A DNA stretch of 64,000 nucleotides, taken from positions 6,535,457 through 6,599,456 of the forward strand of contig OX421503.1 in assembly GCA_949126835.1 (NCBI GenBank). Reading direction: 5' to 3'. A model generated the notes under the pieces. It did not search any database. It had not been told where the DNA came from and worked only from the letters and a program-made list of their open reading frames with translations. The DNA is from Anisus vortex (lineage: Eukaryota > Mollusca > Gastropoda > Planorbidae). The translations under genes and the position numbers were made by a program. Positions 24,521 to 36,501 of this stretch are shown piece after piece. Numbering within the stretch: position 1 is the stretch's first letter; every line of letters begins with the position of its first letter.

Positions 24521-25745
24521 TAGAGTTTAACGCCTTATGTATGATTACTACTTGTTACTTGTCGGTTAGAAATACCAACACGTAACGATTGCATTTGGAT
24601 AGACGCTTCGAAAGGCACTTATTGCTGCACTCTCAAAATCAAGGAGTAATCGATCCGGTTTTTGCAGGAGGGACCAATTCTTTTACTGCTTCAAAAATGC
24701 GATCATATAATATAATATAGCATGTGATTTACTTTGCAAGGGGCAGTAAAGGGCGACCGGTAGATTCCAGGCAATAGTTCAAAATATACAGTGCACAACT
24801 GAAAAACAATCGTAGATACTACAGTAATTGTTCCATCTGCTAAACTCAATTTGGCTCCAATGTCGCGGGATCAAATATCACCAAACCGTTTGATACATTT
24901 TATATTATTTAGGGGAGTTTAAGATATTGGAGGAGTTGATAAAAAAGACTAGTCAAATGCCAATATTTGAGTCTACACTAATCTTGCAGATAATAGAGAT
25001 CTTCTAGAATCAAGACTAATAATTTCTTAACCATAATTTTTATTACGTATTTTATTTCACAATTTTCTTATGACTATAATATTAAATTAATGCATTAAAA
25101 ATATACATGATCTTGTTATTTAGTTTTCTATTTTTTAATATACTCTTTATGTTAATTTATAAATATTTTTATTCGAGTAAATACTGGGCTGAAGCATGCA
25201 TTTAGATTTATGAAATTCAACAATTTCATATTTTAGAAACTAAAGTTCTAACCAGGAAGAGCACTAAACACTGACCTTTCATTTGTTGGAATTTAAAGTA
25301 CAATTAATAATGAGGTGTGTGTGTGTGGGGGGGGGGGGGGGTAATGACCCACAAACTATTATTTTAAATTTAATTTTAAAATTAAATAACGTGAAAATCA
25401 AGTTTACGGCTCACTGTAAAACGTAAACATGTCGATCCCTTAGGAAAGACAAAATTGATTTAATTATAGTTAAGTTAGTTCTTACATTTAAAAAAAAAAC
25501 AGTATTTAAAAGTTGTTCGTGAATCCAACAAGTTGACAAATAGTTAAGAAATAGTAAAAAAAGATAATAATATAAATATAATAACAATTTACTTCAACGT
25601 CACTGCTCACATTATGCCCATACCCTCGTTGTTGACATTCAATAAATACGTATACTAGTTTTAATAAGACTCAGATATAGCATTAAGCATAATTAGGAAT
25701 ATATCATATTTAATAAACAGATTAATAAATTTAAAAGCTACTTAC

Positions 25746-25784
25746 TTCCCAGTTATAATATTTTTCAAGCCTTGCTTCTCGTTT
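25746..25784 (-). CDS. Gene B, short exon 2 (39 nt)
   Basis: On the - strand: acceptor attgtatttttag, phase-0 reading KREARLEKYYNWE, strong donor gaa/gtaagt. It starts with a dibasic KR. It pairs with the diverged exon at 22566-22531 in the tandem SD3 unit; the splice sites are kept while the coded residues differ almost completely. Confidence 0.5.
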
Positions 25785-26161
25785 CTAAAAATACAATTGA
25801 TTAATAATCAATAAACTTATTGCTGTTGAAGATACGTGTCGTTTGTTATTACTAAGATGACATTTAAGCAGCAACGCCACTGTATACATTCATTACATGC
25901 AATTATATTTTTGAGGATTATTTAAATATATACATTTATATTTTGTGTTAATTGGTCAAAAAGGTCTAATGTGTATTTCCAATTATTAAAAATTACAATA
26001 AATTTTTTTAATACAACGATAAACAAAAACTATTTCAAAAGTACAAACAAAATTGAACAACAACAAAGACTATATTGACCTTGTGGTTTTTTTTAATGAA
26101 AATTATTTTTCAGCTTGAGGAATTTGGCTACAATAGTTATACATAAAAAAAGAGAACTTAC

Positions 26162-26266
26162 GGTAAGCTCCCGTTTATTCTCTGGTGATCTTGTTCCTGG
26201 AAGTTGTTTTGCAACGATGTTTAAGATCAATACAGCAGCAATGACCAGTAGAGCTACAATCTTCAT
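26162..26266 (-). CDS. Gene B, signal-peptide exon
   Basis: Predicted exon 26283-26162 on the - strand: acceptor cttcttacattag, 17 nt of leader, ATG at 26266, donor acc/gtaagt. It encodes 35 residues, the same number as gene A's first coding exon: MKIVALLVIAAVLILNIVA (signal peptide), then KQLPGTRSPENKRELT with a dibasic KR at 31-32. It joins in phase 0 to 25784-25746. With the exon at 22566 the precursor would be 57 residues: secreted, cysteine-free, of unknown role. Confidence 0.5.
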
Positions 26267-26317
26267 GGTTAATGGTTTAAATTCTAATGTAAGAAGATAA
26301 AATAGCAATTAATTGTA

Positions 26318-26331
26318 TAACATATACATAT

Positions 26332-26408
<77 letters not shown>

Positions 26409-26412
26409 TATA

Positions 26413-26462
<50 letters not shown>
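26318..26462 (+). repeat. TA microsatellite
   Basis: About 145 bp of nearly pure TA, just upstream of the gene B signal exon on its strand. Confidence 0.95.
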
Positions 26463-26466
<4 letters not shown>

Positions 26467-26634
26467 GCATTTGAAAGATAGAGGGAAATGAGAAACGTTA
26501 AGCATTGCCTCCTCTTTGAATGTTTTAGGTTCGAATCTTGTTAAGGCAAAATTTTCACCTTGGTCATGTTAGTATCTTTGAGTATATCCCGATTTGATAA
26601 GTATATGTCTTTAATTTGGAGCTTATTTTGAGGT

Positions 26635-27260
26635 ATGGGTTTTGTCATGGCAATACAATCGCTTAGTAAAGCTTGTGTTAAACTTGCTATCTCTCTCATC
26701 TTCTCCCGCATAGACTATTGCAATTCGCTCTTAGCTGGAATCTCGGCCTCCTCACTTCAAGGCCTCCAACGTATCCAGAACTGCGCAGCCCGACTAGTCC
26801 TCCAGAAGAATAAGTCACATAATATCACTCCTCTGCTCCGTTCTCTGCACTGGCTACCCATCAACAACCTGATCTCATATAAGCTGGCTTCTCTCTGCTA
26901 TAAGTGTCTAAATAACGCTGCCCCGGATTACCTTTGCTCCTGTCTTGAGCTCTACACCCAATCTCGCCCACTTCGCCTAGCTTCTGGTGCGCTTAGTCTG
27001 CGGATCCCTCGTGTAAGGCTAGTGTCCGCTGGCGAATGTGCTTTCTCCTACACGGGACCGCCCGTTTGGAATCACTTCCCACTACATCTTTGCCAGAGCC
27101 CTAGATTCGACACCTTCTGAAGCCGACTGAAGACTCACCTATTTCGTTAGCAATATTTGCGTATACATATTTTCATTTGTGTCTGTTCTTGCCGTTTCAG
27201 CGCATAGAACTGTTACCAACGGGATATGCGCCATATAAGCATTTATTATTATTATTAGTA
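26635..27260 (+). mobile_element. LINE-3 3' fragment (CR1/Jockey-like)
   Basis: The open frame 26635-27120 encodes the reverse-transcriptase C-terminus: SRIDYCNSLLAGISASSLQG, LQRIQNCAARLVLQK, then LRSLHWLPINNLISYKLASL and GPPVWNHFPLHL. The 3' UTR ends catataagc plus (ATT)n near 27240-27257. It is 5'-truncated with a clean C-terminal frame. Confidence 0.85.
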
Positions 27261-27394
27261 TGTCGTAAGAACAAAGGCTACGTGTTAATTGTAAATCTCT
27301 TGTCAATTGTATACTAAAATACTTTCTTTCTTCATCAACTACCACTGTTAATATTTAGTACACATTTGAGATTTAATTAAATGTTATAATTTAG

Positions 27395-29972
27395 ATGGAA
27401 TTATAGTAGACCTAGACGTTGCTATCAGCAACTTAAAGATCGAAACTTCGAACAACATGTCAATGCTCCAAAGCATGTCAAGGGTCATACCCTTGACTGG
27501 CTCGTCATAAACTCTCCTGAGCTAATAGTTAATCTCAGTGTGGAGGATAGAGGTCTGTCGGACCACTTTCTAGTTTCTCTCAATATGAGACTATTGAAAC
27601 CCAGAAAACCAAAGAGGACCGTGACATCCCGCAAAATAAGAGACATTAATGTGGACATATTTAGATCAGATGCAGTCGCCATGTTATTGCAGCCTAGCAC
27701 CACATACTTGTATACACACTATACCACCAGTCTTAGAAATGACAGCCATGCCCCTCTCATCACTCGATCAGTCTCAGATCGACCATCTGCCCCGTGGATG
27801 TCGGATGACATCAAAGCTGCTAAGCGTATACGACGTCGTGCGGAGAGAATGTATAAAAAGACTGGACTTACAGTTCACCGACAGGTTTGTGTACATAAAA
27901 AAAACAAGGTGTACCGAATGGTGAGAGATGCTAAGACTCATTATCTTTGTGTGAAAATCAAAGGAGCTTATTACTTTAGGGAGTTGTTCAGAGTAATTGC
28001 TGAGATGTTGGGTGGTGCAGACAACCCAGTACTGCCATCTTCCATTTCTCCTGCTGAACTCGCTGACACTATAAATAAATTCTTTATTGAGAGGATCGAA
28101 AAGATTCGACAGGACATGTCGTACCAAAGTTCACAGCTATACAACGATCAAATTTGTCAGGGTTCCTCTTTTTGTGAGTCTAGTTGCGTGTCTGAGGCTT
28201 ATATTAAGAACCTTATAATCAAGTGATCTCGTTCCTATTCCCTGCTAAATACTAATCGACTGCCTCGATGAACTTGCTCCTGTTATCACAGAAATAATGA
28301 ATTACTCATGGACTACCGGCATAGTACCACAGTCTTTCAAGCATGCGCTTGTCAAGCCCCTTTTAAAAAAGTCTAATCTAGATGCCGAGTGCCTAAAGAT
28401 ATACCGGCCAGTTTCCAACCTACCGTTCCTATCAAAGGTCCTGGAGCGTATCATGTTGGCACAGTTGTTGACTCACTTAACGCATCATGGCCTCTTGGAA
28501 CAGTCCCAGTCAGCTTACAAGAAGTGCCACAGCATTGAGACGGCACTTGTCAGGGTAATTAACGACCTACTTTGCGCGCCTGATTCTGATCATGTGTCAA
28601 TCTTAGCGATGCTCGATTTGTCGGCTGCATTTGATACGCTTGACCATGAGATTCTTATTGATAGTTTGTCTACTACTTTTGGTTGCTCGGGATGTGTTGG
28701 CAGCTGGTTTAATCCTACCTAGCTAAACGCACTCAAAGTGTCATCATTGGTGGATCTACCTCAACTTTCTCGACCCCGCAATATGGAGTACCACAGGGAT
28801 CGGGTCTGAGCCCAGTACTATTTTTACTGTACTCTTATCCACTTGGCGATGTCATCAGGCCTTTTAACATTTCATACTACTTCTACGCGGATGATTCGCA
28901 GTTGCATGATTCTGCTGTTCCCGCTGAAGTCTCCCGTATAGCCACCAACCTCAGTCTTGCTATTGCTAGTGTCTGCTCCTGGATGATGGGAAACAGACTT
29001 AAAATGAACGAAGACAAGACGGAGGCAATTCTAATTGGAACTCAGAGTAAAATCGCCAAAGGAATTGGAATCATTGATGGTCTTAAACTGCCATATCCCC
29101 TTTGCAGACAACGTAAAAAACCTGGGTGTCATCCTCGATTCACAGTTGTCTTTCGATGCCCACATTAGAAATATATGCAGATGCCTTTATTTACAGCTGC
29201 GTAGGCTTGGTCAGATACGACCTTATTTGTCACTTGAGTCAGCATAGAAGCTTGCCGCTGCCTTTATACTTTATACTCTCGCGCTTCGACTATTGTAAAT
29301 CTCTACTAATCGGGATACCTGACGATAAGGTCGCAAAATTACAGCGTATACAAGACAGTGCCGCTCGCCTTGTTATGCTTAAGTCAAGGCGAGATTCTGT
29401 GACAGTTCTCCTGCGTCAGCTCTATTGGCTCCCTTTGAAAGCCAGAATCGAATATAAAGTTGCTCTACTTTGCCACCATTGCCTCTATAATAATGAGATG
29501 CCGTCCTATCTCAAGGAACTTACTAAACCGTATGTACCGCAAAGAACACTTCGTTCTGCCGATTCCTCGCTTCTGGAAGTGCCCCGCTTCTCTCTGAAGA
29601 CCGTTGGCCTTAGAGCCGGTCCGAAAGTGTGGAATCTACTTCCCATTAAACTGAGCCAAACAAGCGCCATAGATACTTTCGAAAAGAACTTAAAAACTCA
29701 TTATTTAAATTTTTATCTTAGTTAACATGCTTTAGAGCCCCAGTGTCTTACCAATGTTAGGTCGGCAATTTTGTATTGTTTTAATTGTTTGATTTGTCCT
29801 ATGTTTGTAAAAAATTTTTGTAAATTATTTTTTTTTGAATTATTATTTAGTTTTGTATCTTTTGGCCTATAGACTGTATCCGTGTCCTGAGTTGTTATGT
29901 TAAATGCGCTCTGAGCTTGCATTATGTTTGTTAGTAGCGATATACAAATGTCATCATTATTATTATTATTAT
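27395..29972 (+). mobile_element. LINE-1 family, longest copy (2.6 kb, inactive)
   Basis: In order: end of the endonuclease (HVKGHTLDWLVINS, then GLSDHFLVSLN at about 27550), reverse transcriptase ([19 protein letters not shown] at about 28400; [17 protein letters not shown] at about 28610; PQYGVPQGSGLSPVLF at about 28780; FYADDSQL at about 28880, the catalytic YADD), thumb and C-terminus (LYWLPLKARIEYKVALLC; KVWNLLPIKL). The 3' UTR ends with (ATT)n at about 29955-29972. Frame breaks near 28225, 28715, 29095 and 29247 make it a pseudo-element. CR1/L2-like; reference sequence for the shorter LINE-1 fragments here. Confidence 0.9.
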
Positions 29973-30059
29973 TAACTGAAAACAAGCTGCAGGCTTTTAC
30001 AAATAAATGCCTGAGAAAATAATTCGAATCTTTTACGTAGAATTCAGGAATAATGCTTA

Positions 30060-30378
30060 TGTGTGGGACAGAATATTCTCAATTGCAGGCTCTCAATAAC
30101 ACATTTTGACAACATTAAAACGGCCAAAACTGACATGATTCGGTCTGTGGCACAAAAGCCTGTCAAAAACAATCATCGAGGGCACGATATAAGGTGGACG
30201 TCGGAAAAGCCGTCAGCGGAGATGCTGGTTCGACAACGTAAAGTATTTGACAAGGCTGCAGTTGACTCAACTATAGACAACTGTCCAAGATAGGCAAAAG
30301 CGAAGAAAGTTGACTGCTGAAGTGTCTGATCGCTTCCCACAAGGAACACAGCGGTCACGAGAATGATGATGATGATAG
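30060..30378 (+). mobile_element. RTE-like LINE 3' fragment with GAT tail
   Basis: Ends in RRKLTAEVSDRFPQ-like coding sequence (about 30300-30345) followed by (GATGAT)n, matching the LINE-4 family seen at 50745 on the - strand. The upstream part (30063-30293) is open but weakly recognisable. Confidence 0.5.
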
Positions 30379-30486
30379 TAAAACGTTTAATACAATATGT
30401 TTTGTAGATACTTTTCAAAGTAAAAAAACATTTTTTTCCAGAAATGTATCTTAAATTTTAATGTACAATATAAAAACAATACTCAC

Positions 30487-30562
30487 CTGCCACAGTTTGT
30501 ATAAGGAGATTCAGGCTTGCGAACTTTGTATATATTATAGCTACTTTTGTCATCTTATATAC
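30487..30562 (-). promoter_or_regulatory. Putative TATA box and 5' exon of gene B
   Basis: On the - strand gtatataag (30562-30554) is followed, about 25-30 bp later, by a possible start and a short exon ending gtggcag at 30487 with a strong donor gtgagt. The next acceptor would be at 26284, giving a 4.2-kb intron holding two LINEs. The same plan is seen for gene C. The ATG at 30553 lies too close to the TATA box to be in the transcript. Confidence 0.4.
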
Positions 30563-30764
30563 ACTAACAAAGCGGATGATAATATATTCAGTATTGTGTC
30601 GTAAAGGGCTCTTAAAAGATTGTATGTATATTTATGCAAATAAAAAGTTGATTCTGTCAGCTGTTTATGCGTATGCTGAGCAAGATTTTGCTGAGTTTTA
30701 TCCTAAGCATTTGTTTATTATATGACAACATATTTATAAAGTCTTTTGTGTTATAATTCGTAAG

Positions 30765-31420
30765 ATATTTTGAGACACGATAAAGTAATAATAAAAAAAA
30801 ATGATTTCTCAATAGATTACTGGGCATATGAACGTTGAAGGGAACGACATTCGTAAACATCTTGGCAAAAACTGGAGGCAGGAAAAATATAATGCAGATC
30901 AGACCATCGTTTAATTTAGTTTATTCAAGTATTCGTTGTTTATTTGTACTTCTTCATTGTGTAGGAGAAATGTCTATTTTTGTCTTACTCTGTTATTCGT
31001 TATAATATGTTTAGGGTTTATTATGAAATGCGAGCAAGTCAGAGGACACATGTTATTACAAATATAGAACTGGGTTTGTCAAGTGTACAAGGATTACTTA
31101 ATATGACATGAAAATTATCTTAAGTATGTGTAACTAATGTTCCTTCATACTTGAACACAATCTATTAAATTATATTTCCATAATGTTTATATGTCCATGT
31201 CTATAAGGTAAACACATAGCCCAGCTAAGCTTAGTCACAATGACCCCATCAAGATCACTCATAAACACACTAGCCTGAGCAAAACAAATAAAAACATATG
31301 TCGAGGTCATGACAGGTGAATCATGCTGGTCGGTCACGAGATATCGGAGTGCTGGAAATTAAATAACATAGAATTCATTACAATAAGAACAGAAGTAGTT
31401 ATAATTTTAAAAAAAAGTAT
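30765..31420 (+). repeat. Direct duplication SD4, left copy
   Basis: Matches 37815-38480: shared tctcaatagattactgggca, tatgtctatttttgtcttac, gtcacaatgacccca. Both copies run into a LINE-1 3' end on the - strand at the same point. Confidence 0.85.
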
Positions 31421-31965
31421 ATTATTTGTATAGCGCTGCCAACAAACATATTGTAAGCTCAGAGCGCATTTAACTAAGAACACGGATATTACTCTAGGCC
31501 AAAAGACACGCTAAATGATGATTTAAAAAAGACGAAAAAAAAAATAAATGTAGCATTAACCGACCCAACATATAAGTATGAAAGTAGGGGTCTAAATCAT
31601 GTTAAAGGTTATCTAAGCTAAATATTGAAATAATGAGTTTTTAAGTTCTTTTTGAAAGTAGCAACAAAGCTTGTTCGCCTGAGTTGAATGGGAAGTAGAT
31701 TCCATACCTTTGAACTAGATAAGACCAACGTTCGTCAGAAAGAAACAGCGCACTCTCAGAAGCAAGGAGTCGGCAGAACGAAGTGTTCTTTGTGTAATTA
31801 TTATAATTAGGACGGCATCTCGATACTAAAAAGGAACTGATGGCAAAATAGTGCCACTATATATTTAATGCTGCCTTTCACAGGGAACCAATGGGCCAAT
31901 GCAGGAGAACTGTAACAGAATCAGACCTTGAATTACGCATGATTAGGTGTGCGGCACTAGTACAG
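31420..31965 (-). mobile_element. LINE-1 family 3' fragment
   Basis: The - strand carries a degenerate C-terminus (from ttggttccctg... back to the UTR) and the 3' end gctcttagcgc-type motif at about 31430. The SD4 partner keeps only the first 45 bp or so of this element. Confidence 0.7.
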
Positions 31966-31989
31966 TACACGACTACACCATTTTGTAAT

Positions 31990-33445
31990 GTGTCAAGTCT
32001 ATAAGTCAAGGTGACATATCTTGTTATAGTACTTGCAAACCCAGTAACGTCACTTTTTCTGGCCTTAGTAACGATACCCCATGGACTGAAACAGTCTATA
32101 AGTCAAGGAACAGATAAAATTATATCCTTTTTATGGAGCAATGTCTGTAGTGTCCATTTTTTTTAATTTAATGTAGGACCATACGTTTTTATTTTTATCT
32201 TAAGAAATTACATTGTTTACATATTCATTCTGAAGCTGTCTGCTTAGTTTCTGAGTTAAATGTTTAATTGTTTGGTATTTTTTATGTAGTCTAATTGAAT
32301 TAGTTGCCTTAATGTTTGTTTTTTAAATTGTCATTTTGTTTACACAGTCTCTTAATTTTAGTATTAAACCAACATTTGTTAATTTTATTTGATGTTTGTT
32401 TTGTTGGCACAAATTAAGCCATTATTTATTTTAAGTTTATTTTTATGGATTGCAATATGTCCTCTACTGGGCTAGTTATAATGTATTTAGTAAGAAAATT
32501 GATTTGAAAGATAAATTATACTTTTAGGCTTCTTGCATATTTGGATTTTTATTTTGTTATTTACTCTGACAATATTATTATCTTAAAGTCCGTATTATTT
32601 CATAGTCTATTACTAGTCCTGGTCTGTTCTTTAGAAATAAATATAGTATATATGGTTTCTTGTTGTTGTTTTCTTATTCATTTGATATACGTTTAGATTA
32701 TGAATTTTATTGATAAACAGTTCATTTTTTTTTTTTTATGTTTTGGTGTCTTTCTATAGAGTAGCTATTCCAAATTACATCATTTTTATATTTAGTTTCA
32801 ATGCTCGTAAGCTGATGACATAGATCATTCATGTATAATGTGGTTGTGTTTGGTGGTTTGTATACACCTAGAATTAGTGGTTTAGAATTAGGTCGACTTA
32901 TTTTACAGAAGACTGACTCTATGTTAATTTGAGATTATATTTTAATCCGCTATTAGGATAGATTATAGGGCTAGTAAGACTCCTCCCTGACTGTCTGACC
33001 TATCGTTTCTAAAGATTTCATAATTATTATTGAATATATATTGTTGTATACATCTGGATTAAGCCATGTTTCGAAACCTGCAATTATGTCTGGTTCTTCT
33101 TTATTTATTAAAATTCCCCAATCAGCTGTTTTATTTTTAATGCTTTGTAGGTTATTGTTAGTGTTTTAAGGTTCTGCTGATTCGGGGTTTATGGGATTTA
33201 GTGTTAAAGAGTGTCCTTTTAATTATTTTTATTGGTTTAGATATTGTTAAGGATTTATTTAGGTCTAAGTTATGTAACTTCTGGGCTTGTCAAGGCACTG
33301 TGGGGGTTAGTAGTATCCACGTCATGAGAATTAAACAGACCTGAACTAAATTGTGGTAACCCACAATGTACACAGTGCCAAGAGGCATCTTTTTTTCCTA
33401 ACGCTATATAAATTTGGGTGTTAATATGCAAGCATGCAGCATGGT
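31990..33445 (-). mobile_element. LINE-7 relic: PHD-like ORF1 end plus endonuclease
   Basis: On the - strand, going down from 33445: ACLHINTQIYIALGKKDASW, then CVHCGLPQFSSGLF (a PHD-like zinc-binding segment of an ORF1 protein), then from about 33110 EEPDIIAGFETWLNP and, near 32850, a degenerate SRPNSKPLILGVYKPP (endonuclease). Further down are degenerate pieces of the linker region (about 32350-32150). Many stops; inactive. Confidence 0.65.
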
Positions 33446-33449
33446 ACCG

Positions 33450-33845
33450 TATATACCATAGGCCGCCCACAAGATCCTGGGCCAATTTCTCTATCTGACC
33501 CCAGTTTAGCCCTAGCTTTTGATCATCGGTTTCCATATCGCGATATCAGGTGTTTCTCGGCCGACCTCTTTTCCTTTTGCCAACGGGGTTCTAAGTGAGC
33601 GCTTGCCGAGTGACAGTTTATGCTGGTTTTCAGAGAGTGTGGTCAATATTTTTCCATCTCTTCTGGGGAAGTTCCATCTCCACAGGCCTCTGTTTTGTTC
33701 GTTGCCAGAGTTCTTCATTGCTGATGGTTTCTGACCAAGTTATCCTTAGTATTCTTATGAGGCAGATGTTAACAGATGCCTGTATTTTCCTGATAGTGGT
33801 GGCGGTGATTTTTTAAGTCTCCGTTCCATACGTCACAATGGGCTT
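33450..33845 (-). mobile_element. RTE-like LINE C-terminal fragment
   Basis: - strand reading across stops: IRKIQASVNICLIRILRITW, SNEELWQRTKQ, VTRQALT, NPVGKRKRGRPRNT, then DQKLGLNWGQIEKLAQD. This order is the familiar C-terminus of a widespread invertebrate LINE protein. It abuts LINE-7. Confidence 0.75.
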
Positions 33846-33849
33846 AAAC

Positions 33850-34790
33850 TTGATTTAATTTACAATTAACTCTACAAATTTGGCAATTTACGGATCATTC
33901 CGGAAACTATAAACTAATCCAGGGGAAAGATATTTGATAATTTCGAAGTTTGATATAAATATTGACGTGTATTTCACGTGTAAAACGTTATGTTACTTTA
34001 TGAAGATCAAATAGTACAAGCATTTAAAATTGAAAATTTAATCACACACCAAGCAAGGATAACTAGCCTACTGCAGGATAACACCTATTCACATGCAAGG
34101 TTACCTTTAAGGAAGTGTCCCAGCTTTTTGTGTGTTATAAAAATAATGAACTAATAGAAACATATTTTGTTTTGTACAATTTATGTATAGGAATTTGTGT
34201 TTGTAGTTATGACATTATTATTGAAGAAACTTATTTTGAGTATAATCATGTTTTCATCAAACATGACATCATTTAATTAAAACTGTCATTAAAATTCATG
34301 ATTAGACTCAAGTCCGGGATATGTGAATAAAGTGTCGTAATCTTCAGTATATTAAAAGTGTCTTTGACATGTAAGATAGGACAAAATAGTGATAGATCTA
34401 TGTTTCAAATATTTTAACTTCAAAGCAAATAAAAGCGAAGTTAATGTAAAGGTATTTCGAGGGATTGGTAGAATGTGATGCAACGGTAATGAGTTAGATT
34501 GCCATGTTTTTAATAGGAAATAGGAGATAGATTATTTTGTTATTAGTATGCAATATAATTAATGCGATATTCTTTGCATCGCAAGAATTGAAGGGATCCT
34601 AAAAAAAAATATATCATTTATTATTTCACACTTTTCTCATTTTCAGAGAAAGCTTACAAAATATGTGAAAACAATACAAAAATATATAAGTCTTTATTCC
34701 CTAAGGTTTCCTCACAGGCATTATCTAGCTGCTATAATAATAACTATTTACATTAAGCAATTTTACTAAATGTAGCTTTTTAAATTATTT
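33850..34790. other. Gene-free stretch
   Basis: AT-rich; no exon or element recognised. A TATA-like aatatataagt at about 34680 has no downstream exon with proper splice sites. Confidence 0.5.
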
Positions 34791-34792
34791 AA

Positions 34793-34916
34793 TCTCAAGC
34801 TGGGTAGACTCAGAGTAGACCCTTAAGCCGTGCGAAAAAATCCACTAGGATTCAAACCTAGAACATTCGGATCGCCAGTCAATCGCGCTGCCGCTCGGCT
34901 ACCGTGCCACAAATGC
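34793..34916 (-). mobile_element. tRNA-derived SINE, partial copy 2
   Basis: Head at the right on the - strand (ggcacggtagccgagcggca), with a mutated B box (ggtttgaatcc). Only the head and middle remain. The sequence just past the head (cttaagagtagt) resembles that beside copy 4 at 58452. Confidence 0.75.
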
Positions 34917-35110
34917 ACTTAAGAGTAGTCCAGATATTGATAAAATAATTAAATATGTAACAAAATATTATGTTTCATAAAAACGAATTTCTACAAATGT
35001 AATAAGAACATAAAACTAACATGTCATTTTACATTAGTTAGACGTATACTAGAATATGCATCTTCTGTATGGCGTTACGTAACTACTGACTAGGGCAGGC
35101 TCTGTCATTC
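34917..35110 (+). mobile_element. LINE-8 fragment next to SINE
   Basis: Shares attagttagacgtatactag and aatatgcatcttctgt with 58580-58615, where the LINE reads on. Very short and decayed. Confidence 0.5.
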
Positions 35111-35404
35111 TAATGCTTTTTTTTTACTCTTGTTGAATTCTGAATTCTCACGACGAACATTCAATCAAGCAATTTATAAATTGACAACAGTAATAATACT
35201 AACAACTTTAATGCAATAAGATACTGACATCGACTATAACACAAGAACAAATACTGAAATGAAGAAAAACTAGTAGTAAAAAAAAACAAAAACAGCCTAA
35301 CAGTATTTTTTTTAACTCTACACGGATCACCTAAAATCTACACACTACATGGGGCAGAACACACCCCATCCTTGCACCAGTGATCGCTCAGGCCAATAAA
35401 CAAG

Positions 35405-35625
35405 GGTTACGAAGGGTCACAAAACAATGTCATCACTTCATATAGCTTTTGCGAGAACAAATGCATATAAATACTCTTTTTTAGGATGGAAATCCCGGGA
35501 TGAAATGGGTTGTATGTATAAACTAGGAAAATCAGTAACTTTACATCAAATAAAACACTAATAGGAATGCAAGACTAGGCTCAAACCAGGAATGTTTGCA
35601 GAACTCATTAATCTTCTACATAGAA
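35405..35625 (+). repeat. Dispersed repeat X, copy 3
   Basis: Extended on its left by gcgagaacaaatgcatataa, also present in antisense in copy 2. The open frame 35596-35841 that follows has no recognisable domain. Confidence 0.6.
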
Positions 35626-35869
35626 GGCGCGTTTGTAATCTGTCTCTATCAATATTCCGCTCGACTTGGCCGTATTAATTACTGCCTCTTACCTAGGCCC
35701 TTGTCATATTTGTCCCAGCTCGAGTACCGCCCAGAGTCATCCAGTCGTAGATCGTGCTCCATACACTCGAAATTAGCTCGGCTCATTGAAAGCGATGACA
35801 GAGAGCACTTCTTGGCTGAAAAGAGCGCTTATTTGTTTTAGAGACATCTTGGTGACCCATAATCTACTT

Positions 35870-36244
35870 ATTAATGACTTGCATTACATGTCTAGTGATG
35901 ATTCATAGCCGACAGGTTACGAGGGAGTCGCTTCGGCCATGTCGCCATGTCATCCACGGCCTTGAGCAGTGAGTGCATCATTGAGAAAAGATCTATTAGC
36001 TACAAACTGTATCTTGAAATGTTTTCCTGATTACCTCATTGGCATGTATTATTATATCCATATATGTATGCACATATATGAAACATATAAAGACATGCAC
36101 ATGATTTCTATATAGACAATAAGCAAGAACTGGACAAGATTTAATTTTGTTTAAATAAAGAAACGTAGAGTTTATAGATCATTACTTTAGAACCTCTCAA
36201 GTTTAGTTCAGTTAATTAATTACCCTCACACATGTCAGGTAAAG
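35870..36244. other. Gene-free stretch
   Basis: No repeat, exon or element recognised between repeat X and the MITE pair. Confidence 0.5.
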
Positions 36245-36248
36245 TTAA

Positions 36249-36321
36249 CCCTTACAGTCCCGGGCGCGTATATAGCGGAACTGAGGGCAGCATAGATGGA
36301 AGTAGGTCGGTACGGGAAGGG
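36249..36321. mobile_element. piggyBac-type MITE, 73 bp, second copy
   Basis: Flanked by TTAA (36245-36248 and 36322-36325). Nearly identical to 19364-19437 apart from two or three changes and one missing base. Confidence 0.75.
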
Positions 36322-36332
36322 TTAAATACATT

Positions 36333-36501
36333 CAGTGCCCACACAAGCCTATGTAGCGTATAGGGGAAAAGTTTCAGTGACGACCGTTTGCATACTGTAA
36401 CTCCTTTGTTTAGTGTTGCATTCATATTATTTTTGCCGCCCCTAGAAAGGTCGCCCACGGACGTTGGCCCCCTCCTCCCCCACCCCAATGTGAGGGCACT
36501 G
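36333..36501 (+). mobile_element. hAT MITE, 169 bp, with 8-bp target duplication
   Basis: Ends cagtgccc and gggcactg, flanked by aatacatt on both sides (36325-36332 and 36502-36509). It is the inverted relative of 18898-19077. It sits directly against the piggyBac-type MITE: its target copy shares one base with that element's TTAA. Confidence 0.85.

Larger units (their letters stand above)
22899..24888 (-). mobile_element. MULE (Mutator-like) DNA transposon, 1,990 bp
   Basis: Flanked by the 9-bp direct repeat tttgataca (22890-22898 and 24889-24897), as expected for MULEs. The ends are inverted (left acggacatttgatcccgcga; right tcgcgggatcaaatatcacc). It contains a 29-bp satellite (22995-23430), a C-terminal transposase remnant on the - strand (about 24218-23611) and a copy of repeat X (24285-24520). 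The catalytic N-terminal part is absent, so it is non-autonomous. Confidence 0.85.
22719..25880. repeat. Tandem duplication SD3, right unit (interrupted)
   Basis: The two parts 22719-22898 and 24898-25880 together make about 1.17 kb, matching the left unit. The 1,990-bp MULE between them was inserted after the duplication or is missing from the other unit. Confidence 0.8.
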
